Assembly: GCA_949130485.1 (NCBI GenBank)
Contig: OX422184.1
Coordinates: forward strand, 18,647,824-18,711,823
DNA from: Agelas oroides
Lineage: Eukaryota > Porifera > Demospongiae > Agelasida > Agelasidae
DNA length: 64,000 bases
Reading direction: 5' to 3'
Every line of letters begins with the position of its first letter. Positions within the stretch are counted from its first letter, which is position 1. The notes under the pieces were generated by a model. The model was not told the origin of the DNA, did no database searches, and saw nothing but the letters and a program-made list of their open reading frames with translations. The position numbers were made by a program, and so were the translations under genes. Positions 49,440-63,300 of the stretch are shown in pieces.

Positions 49440-49680
49440 TTTTGCAAACTGAAGCAGGAATTTTACAGAGTAAAATCATACTCAGCAAAAGCTGAGATTG
49501 AACCTGTGGACATTCTGGCAGCAAAGTATAATGGTGTAAGGACTCTCTCCTGTCATAGTGTAGATCCTATATATAGGATCTACACTATGACAGGAGAGAG
49601 TCCTATGATTTTTACTCTGTAAAATTCCTGCTTCAGTTTGCAAAAAATATTGGTTGTTTTAACCACAGAGTTGACCACTT
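49440..49680. repeat. Long near-perfect inverted repeat centred near 49573
   Basis: ggactctctcctgtcatagtgtagatcctata is followed directly by its reverse complement. Further out, gcaaactgaagcaggaattttac and ccaatattttttgcaaac are mirrored too. The left arm is a direct copy of part of the segmental unit (23697-23820); the right arm lacks an internal ~70 bp. The TTAA elements at 48226-49248 and 49793-50823 are placed symmetrically around this centre in opposite orientation. Confidence 0.88.
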
Positions 49681-49792
49681 TGTAGCTAGTGTCACTGTGG
49701 AATTGTCCACAGGTTTGTTCAGAGTATGCACAAGTTTTGTAGATATTATGTTGAACTCCAGGATCAATTAGGAACCTTCTTTCACTAGTGTA

Positions 49793-50823
49793 TTAAGGTG
49801 GCACAGTACCCTGGATTTTTAAGGTCAACAAACCTGGAATCCAAGCTGATAGACTTCTTTGTCTTGTTAAAATTTTAGCGCACAGTCCGTTTTGAGAGTC
49901 TCAAACCGTTCACGGTCCGTAAAATTGGGGATTTCCCCCGTTTCCTGTCGGCATTGCCATCCAATAATCAGTTTATAATTAAGTTAGTTAAGATGTGGCC
50001 TGGCGGCACCCTTCATGTGGTGGTCGGAACTTTGAAAATAAGCTTAGATCGACTTAATAAAAAACAAAAAAAAAAAAAAAAAAAAAAAAAGGAGTTTAGT
50101 AGAGTGCTGTAGTGTCAGTAGCTGTGAGTAGTGCGTAATGTCTGCTTGTGAAAGCAAGCTTGCGTCTAGAAGAAGCAGAAAGGCCACAGTGGCCAAGACT
50201 GTGTTTGTTAAGTAGGCCCAGGTCTCGCGGCCGTATGCCTAGCCTAGTTGGTGACCGTGGCCAGGTGCTTCAAGTGCTGGGATGGGCTTTAACTAGAATA
50301 CGCAATTTATCGTTCAGGGTGCTACAGTCTGACAGCCAAGGGAGCTGAACGGTGGCTGTGTGTGGAACAGAGCCGTGAGTTGTTTAGCGACATAAGGAAG
50401 AGAGGTGGGGCTAGTAATGCTTGCTTCCACTCGTCAATAAGCCCCTCCTGTAGACAAGCTGTGAATTTTTTAAAATGTGCATTCATTTTGGTGCAGTCAA
50501 AGTTGTCCATTCCAGGAGTAGTGACAAACATGAGTCTAGCCTGACTTTGAGAGTAGCTTTGAACAAAAGCTGGCATAGATTGTTTTGAGATACATTGGTG
50601 GTTGGGACGCTACCTACAGTGAGCGTGTAGATGCGTCCATCGAGTGGCAATTTGGGGTTCATGAATATATTAATGAGCTACTAAAACCCTTTTTAAAATT
50701 AGGCAAAGCAAGATTGCCCTAAAGCAAACCCTAATCCTGGAACTAGGAGTAACCCTGGTCCTGACTGTAACCCAGGTTTATGTTTTCGTTAACCTCCGCC
50801 GAGTGACGACCGTGCCACCTTAA
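49793..50823 (-). mobile_element. TTAA-ended MITE, copy 2 (inverted)
   Basis: It has the same termini and content as copy 1 in the opposite orientation, with a long A tract at about 50060-50090. Its open frame is at 50576-50322. With copy 1 it forms an inverted pair about 0.5 kb apart. Confidence 0.7.
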
Positions 50824-53775
50824 AGGTGTGTGATTTAATTTTACAAAGGACAAACAACTAATGTATTGCTACATCAAAGTTGAATCATGTAGCTAACAGG
50901 TACGCGTGTTGTTTTGTGAGACCAGTTTGATGTAGTAGTCATGCACACTGTAAACAAATCGTGTATCAAATGAGCAAAAAGCCACAAACTGACTAGTCAA
51001 TGTAGCTGTAAGTGTACACAGGAGTTATTAGCCTTTCCTGCACTTCATTAAATCCTTCAGCTGGCCCAGCAGTGCATATGGAATGGTGGTTCATATTCTG
51101 CTGGGTTTATCAACTGATCCAGCAGTGCATATGGAATGGTGGTTCATATTCTGCTGGGTTTATCAACTGATCCAGCAGTGCATATGGAATGGTGGTTCAT
51201 ATTCTGCTGGGTTTATCAACTGGTCCAGCAGGGAACCGCTATCCAAGGGCTCCACTTCTGCTTCACCCTGATTTCTGATTGCTATTGCAGCACACTTCCT
51301 TTTCAGGTATTGAGTGATACCTGTCACTGTTGTCAGCTGAAATACAAAGGATTCCAAAGAAGGTTGCAAGTAATAAAGAAAAAGAGGTGTCCCCAACTAC
51401 AAGCTGATCACTTTACTGACATGGTAGATGTACACAGTGGCAGCAGATAAAATGATCACGTTCAGGGCAAGTGAACCTTCTAGGGCATATAAACATGCCA
51501 GCTTCTGTAAACCCCACCACTGACCCAGGCCCACACTGCAAGAATTCCAGTTCCAACTAAACCTACTAGTAGGTTAATATTAGTGCCTTGTTGAGGATTG
51601 AGCTCAATGGCAAACAGTAGCTAGATAAGAACAAAGTGAAGTGCAAGCAGCATGCAGTCTGGGCCAGTAGTGATGCTTTGCCTTGTAAGGAGGTAGGGAG
51701 TAGGGTATGAATCCACGAAAGCTTTCAGCCTGGCACTGTTGACCCAAGAGCCTCAGTTGTGATATGGATTGCAGCCACTGACCAAAAACATGTAAGGAGG
51801 AAGCAGGAAGAGAAAGACAAGCACTGCTACCCTGAAGAGTGGAACGAGTTTGCCACTGGTTTGCATCATAAAACCACACCCTTGCATGGAGCACTTTTTA
51901 GATGTGCCTAGTGGCTACAATATTTTAACCTTCCTTACAACATCCACACAAGAGGCCCAACCTGTTGCATGTCACTTCTGTTAAGAGGAAAGACAACTGC
52001 ATGGGAGACACAGTAGTCGAAAGGGCAGAGTGGGTGGACAGTAATTAGTTCATCAGATTATCATACCCAACCCACACCGGTTTGCTTGAGTCGTATGTTA
52101 TTTGTCCTATAGTCTATTTGTTATATTGCACTGAAGTTCACATTGTTTAATTCTTGGCTCTCAGATGCATGATTTTTCAGATTTAGAAATGTTGAATCCA
52201 GGTGGGCATGTCAGTGATATGTCCACTAAAATAAGCATGCATGCAGTGTATAGTCATCATGTTTTGAAATGGGGGCTACATTCTGCAAACAACACTATCT
52301 CCACAAACTGGGACTGTGAAAGTGTAGTTCAGTTTGGTGCAGGTGTTGTTTGCTTGTTAGAGGTATTGATAATCTCGAAGATTGGTACTAACTGAGGTTG
52401 TCCTGGCCCTGTTTGTACAATTTGTCTTGTAGCTAACTAATTTTAAGATATCAGATTTTCTGAGCCCAGAAGTCTAGATTAGAATTTTCTCTGAGCTTTC
52501 AAAAAGCATACTATTGAAATTGAAAATGTAGCTATTCAAAATCAATTGACTATGTATTCATGCAATACACAATTTTGTCTACAGTGTTTCAGTTTCCGAG
52601 CAATAAACTACTTTCTCCATCAAGGATACTGTCCAAAACTTCACTGGCAAAACATTCTTCTAACTAGATGACTCTTCAACAACCAAACATCAAGTAGCTA
52701 TGGAATTGGAATCAGAACAGAATTGAAAATGGAATATGCATGACATGAAGGCATGTTCAACAGTATCGGTAGACTCTGACTATAATGCAAGTTCATGGTG
52801 GTAGCTATAGTGTGTCAGGTTTATACAGCTGACTTCCTGATTCTCATAACTGTGACTGTACTTACGTAAACTTGAGTGAGGTATGAGCACCTGTGATGTC
52901 AGTGACAAACCAACTGGCATGCAGGTGTTCCAAAATTGGGTGGGAAAATGCCCCTCTGGATATCCATTGTCGCACTTGAAAAGTCATAAGACAAAGTCAC
53001 AAGACAACATTAAAATAACTCAAAACTGATGCCGAATGCAGTCCAGTTTGAAACTTCAAAGGTACAGATGAATCCACAAATGTTAAGGGTAGCTTGTGTT
53101 CATGCCTCACACATACTGTTGTTATGGTAACATTTGTATAGCTGTACCACAAAATAAGATTGTTCTAACTCAAAAACAACAGTTCTCTTAAGATGCTGCA
53201 CATAACTGAACCAAGAATATTCCACGTTACATTTGTCAAGTCAACCCTATCCAGTGCTACCACAGAACAAACATGACACCACTAATCATATTCTTGAGGA
53301 CCAATGAACGGAATGTTGCCTAGGGGTGCCAAACAGAGCTAGCTAAATTCAACTATTAATATGCATGAGGGAAGGGATTGCCTGACTTCCAGCCGGAATT
53401 ACATGCCTTTAATGAGATTCATTGATCTCCATTCAGACATTAACAACATTCACAAGTATCCAAGGAGGGTTAATTCGATTCCTAGCCCAGTTCCGTTCGG
53501 GTTTGAGTCCATGAAAGGCTTAGGGCATACTCATAAATATTCAACATCATTTACCCATTCCTTTCAACCCCAAGCCAAGCTGCCAATGCTTCAACAGAAG
53601 GTCAATAATGAGGTTCACGAGAGTCACACATACTCTAACCCTCCCACTGGACAGCTGACTGAACCCAGGGTTGTTCATGGGTAATGCTGAGGTCTAGTTA
53701 AAGCCAACTCGTTAATATTCATGAGGTGGAGAGAAACACTCCAGATTTTAGAGCTCGGTCGGGCTTTAATTAGAT
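50824..53775. other. Intergenic DNA without recognisable gene
   Basis: Apart from the 53-bp array and a dispersed repeat (52795-53145, related to 5690-6060), I see no exon with plausible splice sites and no RNA gene here. Confidence 0.5.
51066..51236. repeat. 53-bp tandem repeat, three full units and a partial one
   Basis: Units starting ccagcagtgcatatgg lie at 51066, 51119 and 51172, with a partial unit at 51225. The period is exactly 53 bp and the copies are nearly identical. Confidence 0.92.
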
Positions 53776-53880
53776 TCATAGGCTCAATTAGGGTTAGGGA
53801 GATTAGGGTTAATGAGATTAGGGTTAGGGATTTTAGGGTTAAGGCAAACTAGGGTTAGGGCTAGGGCTAGGCTTAGGGTT
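53776..53880 (+). repeat. Degenerate TTAGGG-like interstitial repeat
   Basis: Many (t)tagggtta units, some separated by gagatta or gctagg variants, run up to the edge of the TTAA element that starts at 53881. TTAGGG is the common metazoan telomere unit. The tract is short and impure. Confidence 0.7.
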
Positions 53881-54914
53881 TTAAGATGGCGGGGAAGTCT
53901 TTCGGCGGAGGTTAACGAAAACATAAACTTGGGTTACGGTCAGGACCAGGGTTACTCCTAGTTTCAGGGTTAGGGTTTGCTTTAGGGCAATCTTGCTTTG
54001 CCTAATTTTAAAAAGGGTTTTAGTGGCTCATTAATATATTCATGAACCCAAAATTGCCACTCGATGGACGCATCTACACACTCACTCTAGGTAGCGTCCT
54101 ATCCACCAATGTATCTCAAATCAATCTGTGCCAGCTTTTGTTCAGAGCTACTCTCAAAGTCAGGCTAGACTCATGTTTGTCACTACTCTTGGAATGGACA
54201 ACTTTGACTGCACCAAAATGAATGCACATTTCAAAAAATTCACAGCTTGTCTACGGGAGGGGCTCATTCACGAGTGGAAGCAAGCATTACTAGCCCCACC
54301 TCTCCCCCTTATGTCGCTAAACAACTCATGGTTCTGTTCCACACGCAACTCCTCTGGAGCTTTCTTGTGTACTGCAGCCTACTACCAACGATATATTGCG
54401 CATTCTAGTTAAAGCCCAGCCCAGCACTCGGAGCACCAGGCCACGGTCACCTACTAGGCTTGGCATACGATCGCAAGACCTGGGCCTACCCAGTGAGTTC
54501 AGTCTTGGCCACTGTAGCCTTTCTGCTGCTTCTAGACACAAGCTAGCTTTCACAAGCAGGCATTACGCACTACTCACAACTACTGACACTACAGCACTCT
54601 ACTAAAACTCCTGTTTTTTTTTTCTTTTTTTTTTTTTTCTTTTTTTTTTTTAAGTCGATCTAAGCTTATGTTCAAAGTTCCGACCACCACATGAGGGGTT
54701 CCGCCAGGCCACATCTTAACTAACTTAATTATAAACTGATTATTGGATGGCAATGCCGACAGGAAATGGGGAAAATCCCCAATTTTACGGACAGTGAACG
54801 GATGAAGACTCCCAAAACGGACTGTGCGCTAAACGTTTACAAAGACAAAGAATTCTATGAGCTTGGATTCCAGGTATGTTGACCTTGAAAACGCAGGGTT
54901 CCCTGCCACCTTAA
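53881..54914 (+). mobile_element. TTAA-ended MITE, copy 3
   Basis: It has the same content as the copies at 48226 and 49793, with decayed outer repeats (ttaagatggcgggg at the left, ccctgccaccttaa at the right). T-rich tracts lie at about 54614-54652 and the shared open frame at 54128-54412. In the sister duplication unit only a short rearranged end of this element remains (about 23500-23590). Confidence 0.7.
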
Positions 54915-57340
54915 ACTGAAGCTTCTGATACAGATATCTACAAAACTTGTGCATATATACTCTGAACAACCTGTGGACAATTCCACAGTGAAACTAGCTA
55001 CAAAGTGGTCAACTAAACTGAAGCAGGAATTTTACAGAGTAAAAAATCACACTCAGCAAAAGCTGAGATTGAACCTGTGGACATTCTGGCAGCAAAGTGT
55101 AATGGTGTAAGGACTCTCTCCTGTCATAGTGTAGATCCTAGGACAATGAATGAGGTTTGAAGTCTGGTAAACAGTTCGGTTTTCAATACTCACCGTCATG
55201 CTCGAGTGTATAGTAGTCAGCAATCTGCTCAAGTAGCTGGTACAATGCTTATTCCTTCTTCCTTACAAGCCACTGCCAATCTCAGTGTTATATATTTTCC
55301 TGGGGGTGTAATGTGCACCAACAGGAGGTGTGGGTCTTGTTCCCAGGCTATTTATGTAAAATGGGGTGTTAATCCACCCACTCCCCCGTCCCGCCCAAAA
55401 TGTTTGTAAGCCCAGGTTATGCATTGCCTATTGTCATCGAAAAATGTAGCTTGTTATCAAAATCAGTTTGTGTAAGGAGAAGGCTGCATGTGTTTTGGGT
55501 TTATATGATGCATCATGTAACCTTGCAGGTGAGTGAGTCACATTAATTGGAGAGCATATAAATAATTTTAATGTCAGTCCACCAGTCCATTCCAGTGATT
55601 CTAGACGGGCCCTATGTACTAAAGGTTACTCAGTTCCTTTTTGAACGGAAGTCTAATACTGTATATAGGCTTTCAGAACAGAAGCTGCAAATGCAATATA
55701 AAGCCATACCCATGCATGCAATCCAGTCAAGTTCTTGGCCGGTCACTCACTGTGAGCCAGTAGATTTTGAATCCTTACACAGTCAATTAGTGTTTTTGAG
55801 AGTCTGTATATGCCATATACATTTTGTATGGAGCCAGCAAACAAGTACAGTCTTGCTATGTACACTGGAGGTGGTGAAGGTCCTGGAAGAAAATCAGACC
55901 CTCTCCCCACACCGTCTGCACGCTCGTAGCCATACACCTGAGTGTGTGTGTGTGCGTGTGTGTGCGTGAGTGGTGTGTGTTGTACACGTACATGTATATG
56001 AGTGCATGTAAGTATAAATGTACATGTACATGTGTCTATACGTGTGTGTGTGCATACGTGGGTATGTGTGTGTAGGTAGAGAGCAGGGAACATGAACAGT
56101 GCACTAGCCACTGAGTACACACAGAAGCTGGACATTACCAAGAGTGCGTTTGTCTGTTGAAAGTACACGGTTGGAGATAGAGGGCTAATGCATGAGACTA
56201 AGAAGGTACCTTTTGGTACAAACCGTGTTATCATCAGTACAATGGGTGGTATATTCCGTGTACATACTGTGAACAATACTTGAGTAATCAGCACCAGTTA
56301 CATTGATGTGACAGTGTGTATGGGGAAATATCAAGCCCCACAAACGACCATGTGAAAAAAAGTTGTGATGACACAAGCCAGAGCCATGTCTAATAACTCT
56401 ATGACTGTACCTTACGAAAGTGAGGATAAATCACTTGTGAAGCAATAAATTGAGAAAACCGTTGTGGTGATAAAATTCTAACCACTGAGTATTGTACTTC
56501 AGGTGATGTACTTTGCTACATTTAGTCCACCTGTAGATTGTGAGTGTAGCTTTTGAGAAATCATAACCACTGACCATCTGTAGCACATGATGTACTAGTC
56601 CATGTGTAGCTATTGTCGATCTTCACAATATAGTTTGTGCTTTTTGCAGCCACCCATAAGTCAAGATCCAAACAAATATTAGATTTGGTCATTACCATCG
56701 CTCAATCATGCAGCTACACTAGGTAACTAATATGTCTTCACTATGAATAAGCTGCGTGTAAACTGTGAACTGCTTGTAGAAGTAAAGTCTTGAGTGTGTT
56801 GCAATGTATTAATTAATCCATAGCATACATGAAAGAAAAAGATGAAGATACCAGCATACTAAAGTACACAAAGACTTGGCAAATGTTGGTGTAAGTATGC
56901 ATATAGCTAGTGAGTGTAGCTATTGAGAAACTATTTACCCGTAAGAGGTGATATACAATCTAGTCCATGTGTAGCTATGTCAACAGTGTTCTTTTATGTA
57001 CGGATCTTGTGGTTTTTACAGTAACCCACGTGCACAGTCAAGATGTTACGGATGTGTAAATGCTATAGCTCATGCAGCATATATGCTGTGCTATACTGAC
57101 GGAACATCTGTATGAACAAACTGTGTTTAAACTGTGACCTGATTGTAGAAGTATGTTGCACTGGACTAATATGTTCAAAAATGTATGCAAGTACAATGCA
57201 ATTGCAGGACAATAAAGTGGGTAAACAAGCTATAGGAGTCATGGCATACATAACTGTATAAAATTACTAAAAATTAATGACATCAGCATACTAAACTACA
57301 CTAAGATGGCAAGGCAAATATGAGTACAAGCAAACTGTCT
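54878..57340. repeat. Segmental duplication unit 2, non-coding part
   Basis: It is nearly identical to 23556-26060, with single-base changes and a few small indels (for example a 19-bp deletion near 56936). It is collinear into LLTP-D. Confidence 0.85.
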
Positions 57341-57346
57341 TTTATT
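57341..57346 (-). terminator. AATAAA polyadenylation signal of LLTP-D
   Basis: AATAAA on the minus strand lies 20 nt beyond the LLTP-D stop codon (57368-57366), as in LLTP-C. Confidence 0.55.
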
Positions 57347-57365
57347 CCTATACCCAGAAGCATCA

Positions 57366-60300
57366 CTAGGCAGGTGCAGATGAAGGAGCAGGGGGGAAGT
57401 CTGAATGAGGTGGAGGAGTATCTTGGAGAGATGGGCGAGGAGTGTCTGGGACAGGTGGAGGGGGAGAGTTTGGCAAGGGACATGTTGGATCATGCATACC
57501 ACCACAGATGTTGTAAATCGAAGTCAAGGGACGACTTGGCAGGTTCCATGTCCGAGAAAATGAATTCCAACGATGTCTAGTACCCCATTCGATGCCACAG
57601 GGATAGTTCTATTAATGTGAAGAAAGTATGCATGTAGAAAATCAATGTATATGTGTTTGCAAAAATTGGATTTTGCATTACTGTGTCATTATATTCTACA
57701 ACATTTGCAGCAAATGGGTCAACAAATTATTAATTATTGACTTACAAATCTCCAACTCCATATTCTTCCTCTGCACATCTTAATGCGGCGTATCTGGTAC
57801 CAGGCATACAGGTTAATTCGGTTGTTTGGCCATCCCTCGTATACTCCAACACAGGCCTGAGCTCTCGGTGATCCAGTTATACAACTTGCACACAGCCTTC
57901 CTTCACCGCTACCCTCAATTCTATATTCAAATATAACATCTACTGATACTCCACCTCTAGCCAAACTCTGCAGAATGAGAACATAAAAAGAAATTCAAAT
58001 GGTTAACATGTCTACATGCTACAAGCCTCAGTATATGAGGTAGGTAGTGATGTGTGACACAATCACAACCCTAAATTCTTGATAATCCCAGTGCTTGAAA
58101 AATTCTTTCAAAATTGGTACAGCTTCACTACTAAACTCTCACTGAATATATATATACTATAGTGCATGGGCGGATCAAAGGCGCTGCATGCGGTCATATA
58201 CGACATATACACCGCGCAGCGGCGACCGCAGGGAGTATATTGCTGAGTCAGGGGTGTATATTTTCAACCGCAAGGGAGTATATGGCTGAGTCAGGGGTGT
58301 ATATATAACTGCAGCACAGAGAAACGGAATTTTTTGGTTTTGCAATGGAATGGCCAATTCCCCCCAGTCCTCACTATAGCCTATAGGAGAGCCACTGCCA
58401 GCACTATAGAGACCCTGTACTCAGTACTAGCACAACAGCCAAAGCGTCGCACAGGTTATTCGTGCAGCGATACAGTGCTTACTTGGTGTATTGAACCACG
58501 CACGGCTGGACAGATGCTACTGCTCCCTGGCAGCTAGCCGGCACTACCCTGACGGATGCCGACGATAATTCCACTTGCCAGGCGGTTGATCCAGGGATAG
58601 CGCTAGGACCAGAATGTATTCGACGAGTTGTTGCCACCACTGCCAGCTGAACTGTGAGGCTGGGCGTTCTCGAACCATTGTTTCATGATCGCTAGATTCC
58701 GAGAGCAGCTAGGTAGCAAGCTAGCTGCCCATCGGCATCATGGCCGAGCGCCAGCAGCATCTTGGTTTCAAGTCGACACGAGCGAAATGCCCATCGTCAT
58801 GGCTCAGACTCTGCCTTGACTGCAGAGATGTTTCGGGGGTCTTTTGGTGGCCTAAGAGTACTTAAACTCATCCTTTTCCAGTCAAAAAGCAGCAGCAACG
58901 CACAACGACACTAGCTTCGTCGACTCAAAATTCAAAAATGCAATACCGGAAGGAAACGGAACCGCTTATGTAATCCGCCCGTGCAGTATAGTATATTATA
59001 TGAACCATGGTAAGGAGGTGTATATGGCGAATATACTACCCGAGACCGAGGTCAGATGAAGCTTGCAGTAGATATACCCCGAGCCGCACCATGGTTTATA
59101 TATAACATATATATATATATATATATACAGCTGCTCTTGGTGATGCATGGAACTTGTCTAGTGCAAGCATTTATATTTGCATAAAAATGCTGGCTTGCCA
59201 ACCTTTACCCTCATAATTATATCATGGAAGGCCTCACCAGTATGTTGCCTGAAACGCCACCTTCAACTGTGAATATCAAACGTGGGCCGATTCCAGCAAA
59301 GCCACGAAGTGTTGTTAAATTGACACATAACTGTGTTCGAAAGTCAATATTAGCTCGCACATGAGGTTGTAGGTAGAGTGATAGAGTTCCAACATAAATG
59401 AATATGCTATATGACACACGAGGCAGATTATATCTTGGTGAGGAATATAAGGTTCCTGATGGAGTAGTAGCACAGGCAGAGGTATTGGTCGCATTAGAAA
59501 TATCAATGAGTACATTATTAAGTAGCTTGAAGTACAGCTTAGCTCGCACTTGGCTGTCTGTTTTCTCCAGCAACATTTCTGCATGCAATATGTTCCATGA
59601 CCAGCGTAGTAAATTTGCTCTTGCAATGGCTTTGCCAAATACTTTCAGGTTTGGACAAGTAGGATGATGTCCGATAAACAATCCAGCACCAAGTTTAATA
59701 TTTGCTTGGCTAATTCCAAGTGTTTTGCCCCAGATGTAAGCCCTGTGGTTTGCGTAATTTCGAACATCAGCAGCACGGCTACCTTGTGAAGCAACCACAT
59801 CATAATCTGAATTTGATTCATCCCAATCTGTTCCTCGTTTTCCTCTGTTTGAACTCTTTACGTCTTCAAGAGCATCAACTAACCCTTCTGTTTCTGGAGT
59901 CTCAAAGGTTTCCACAAATGAGAGAACAAGCTCTACTAACTCTACATCTCCAACTTGTATGGCAGAGGCTACAAGTGCTGTCTGAAGCTCCAATGATGGT
60001 GTGTAATCTATATCCCTTTCATTCAAGTATTTGGATCCCTCACTAAGTGTTTCTGCAATGGCCACTACATGCTCATAGCTCGTAGGCATAGACAGAAGTC
60101 TGGAGTACAGTGTCTCCTCCACAAGTGGATCGTTAATGAGCTTTCGCATTGCACTAATAGAGGCAAGCTGAACTTCAAGTTCACTGTGGTTTTGAAAGGA
60201 GATGATAGTGTCCAGTGCAAAGGGGGACCCAGTGTTTCCTAGTGCATGGATATAGTGAACCAATGTCATCACTGATCTTGGAGCATCTTCCAGTCTGTTG

Positions 60301-63300
60301 AGAAGGAATGTAACAATTCTCTGTTCACTCTCCTCTATTGTGTCAGAGGCCAGTGCACCATAGGCCAGCAGCAAGGGATCAAGATGGTTCTCAGTTGATA
60401 TGATAACCACTTCTAGCTCAGTAAGTGAAGCAGGGCTGGCATGACGAATGAAGGCAATGAAAGATACTATATTTGTCCGCTCACTCTCAGTAGATGCACG
60501 TTGAAAAGCTTTGATAATGGCCTGACATTGAGAAGAGCAGAAACTTCGAGTGAATATGACAATTAGAATTCTGATATGCATGCACAGATACAATTATTGT
60601 GCACATATTTAGTGAATACCTTGTATTCCCACCAAATTTATGTATATCCTATCGTTATGGTAGTTGCGTACTCACCTTTTGTGACTTGTAGCTACCTTCT
60701 GCACTTAACAGTGAGTACAGAAGATTTCGCATTGATATATCAACTGGCTCCATAGAATTTTGTATCTAGGTAGAAAGATAGCACCACTTTAAGCTACTTA
60801 ACTGTAAATATCTGTGTTTATTGAAGTACGTATGCTTAACACTACTTTTGTACTTTTTATAACTACACATACCCCAAGATATTGCCTGGACTTACAGTGA
60901 TCTGAAAGTTTAGTGCTATAGTTTACTTTAGCTTTTGGTGGTCTCAGGACTGTACTTAGCTAGATGCGTACTAAACTGTGAATTCACCGGTAATTTGGTA
61001 GAGTATATACAGTCTTTGGGTTTTGGTCATGCACGTGCAGGACCACTTTTTCATGCTGATTGGTTTATTTCTAGGTTAAGTGCACCATGGCATTACTAGA
61101 TATGCAGATACAGATTGGACATTCATTGTTTCCACTGGCCTGCGTATTATATTATTCTGATTGTAGATCTTACTGTAGTCAAGAAGTCTATGACTGCATC
61201 AACTGCAGGTGCGAATCCAGGCAGTGTTCCAAATTCATATTCTAATATAAGGAGCCTCTCAAGCTGGTCACCTGTAATTAGAATATAACCATATATTGTG
61301 CACAGCAGGTCTTAAAAGTATAAAAATTTATAGTGACAATCAAGATTTTGAAACATACTAAGTTTATTGTTGTCGGGGTTAGAGTGCAGTTTCTCCAAAA
61401 CATGTGGAATTGATGGCATGGCTTCCCGAAGGTCTTCCATCTCTGCCTTGGAAAGAGAACCTGCAGGTGTAGAAATATGATCATGAATCATACACCAATG
61501 TACCTTTATAGCTATACACATGCATGTCTGAAAATAAAGTGAGAAGAGTTACCTTTATCAATGACAACTTCAAGAGATCCTCTTATCATTGGCTTCCTGG
61601 CACTCCTTCTCCCTCGTTTAGCAGTTGATGGCACTGTGTAGCAGCGCAACAGGTCAAGAACATATGAACCATTGGCAGAAAGTAGTTCATCATTTAGTGG
61701 ACCCTCTTGCAGAGTTGTGCGCCTGCCTGTGAACTTCTGTTTAGAATTTGCCATTTTGACAGTTGTTGATCCTGAAGAGTGGTAAAGGTGTCCTGAATGA
61801 TACTCAATGTCTTCCTCTTTCTCTAGCTGCATGTCCTTTACACGAGCTCCTGATGAATACTTTTTGACATCATCACTAGAGATAGTGCGATGCATCTTGA
61901 CTGACGTATCATTTCCTGTAGTCTCATACCTGCAAGAGAGAATGTCAGGCAACAGAATATTATTTTGCAATCCCACTTCATTGATGGAGTTGTTTTCATG
62001 ACATGATCATACATATAATCATCATTTATTAAAATTACCGGTAGTGTGCCACATGCAGTGATTGAGGATCTTCCTCCTCCTCCTCTTCCTGGTTCTGGAA
62101 GTTTGCCTGGAAGGCAGCAGCAATGCTCTTCTTCAGGTTCACTCCCTCAGGGTTGCTGTCCATTTCATAGTAAATCTCCACCACACGTCCATTTTCTGCT
62201 TGCACAAAGCAAAACTGACCAGAGGAAAGGTTGGTCATCAGAGCCTGCTGTTGTTGAACACTGTATGTGTTAGTTGGAAGAAAGGTAATTACTGCCATGG
62301 TAGCTACAAGTATATAGCTAACTACATCATCTTGTGAATAAGGATAATGTGCATGAAAACAATGAAATTGATCAGGAATCAGAGTACTTACTCCATGTTA
62401 TCATCACTGAAAGGAGAGCCCAATAAAACCACATCTTTCACAGTCAGACAGTACTCAGTTGCCTCTGTTTGGTTGAATGTCCCAACTGGATGGATGAAAC
62501 AAAAATCACAGTGAGGGAAGTATCTGCATATGCTATAAACACACGCTCGGTTGCTGGTTGCATGTATGTGCATGTTGAGATGAGGTTGTGGCTTGTGACG
62601 AACAGTCAGTCGAGCTGGGGCCAGCTTTGCCAATTTGGATGAAGTTCACAAGTCTAATTATAGGTGAGCTTTCAAGTTGGTGAGCGGAGAGAATGATGGC
62701 TGAGCAAAGCTTGGGCGTAATGGGAAGGGGCATTGTTTCACACTGAGGATGCGTTAGTTACTTCATTACACTATAGATAATCGTAGCTACTTAACTACAT
62801 TCATGTTTACACTGGTGTATAGCTACGTAGGAGTAGACATCATCGAGCAAAAGTAAACACTAGCCAAATAATAATAGGATTTAGCTGCACCAAAAGTTTC
62901 GACTGTCCTCATCCATGATATTCATGCATTAAGGTTTATTCTGTTGTTTACCAGAGTAACAATCCACTCTGACAATGGCAGACAGTGTGTAGTTCTGAAG
63001 CAAGTCTCCCTGAAAGAACTGCTGACTGGCGGTGAACTTGTACCTGCAGACACTGGTGTCCTAAAATGAGGATTTGATTTCAGTTAACAAAACATAATTA
63101 TTTTACTGTGTACAGAACTTGTATAAAGGAAAAAAATTTTCTCAAATAAACTCTACTGTAAAAGTAGTAAACAGCGACTTACGCCACACTAGCATATAAT
63201 GACATAATACAACAAGGATTACCTCAACTAAAATAACAACTACAGCTGCCAATTCGAGGAGCAGCAATGAAAGAAACATTAGTCTCGCGGGCCAGACTCT

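Noticed and set aside
53361-53684. 107-codon plus-strand open frame upstream of the TTAGGG tract
   Set aside because: No recognisable motif, composition like the surrounding repeat DNA, and no neighbouring exon.
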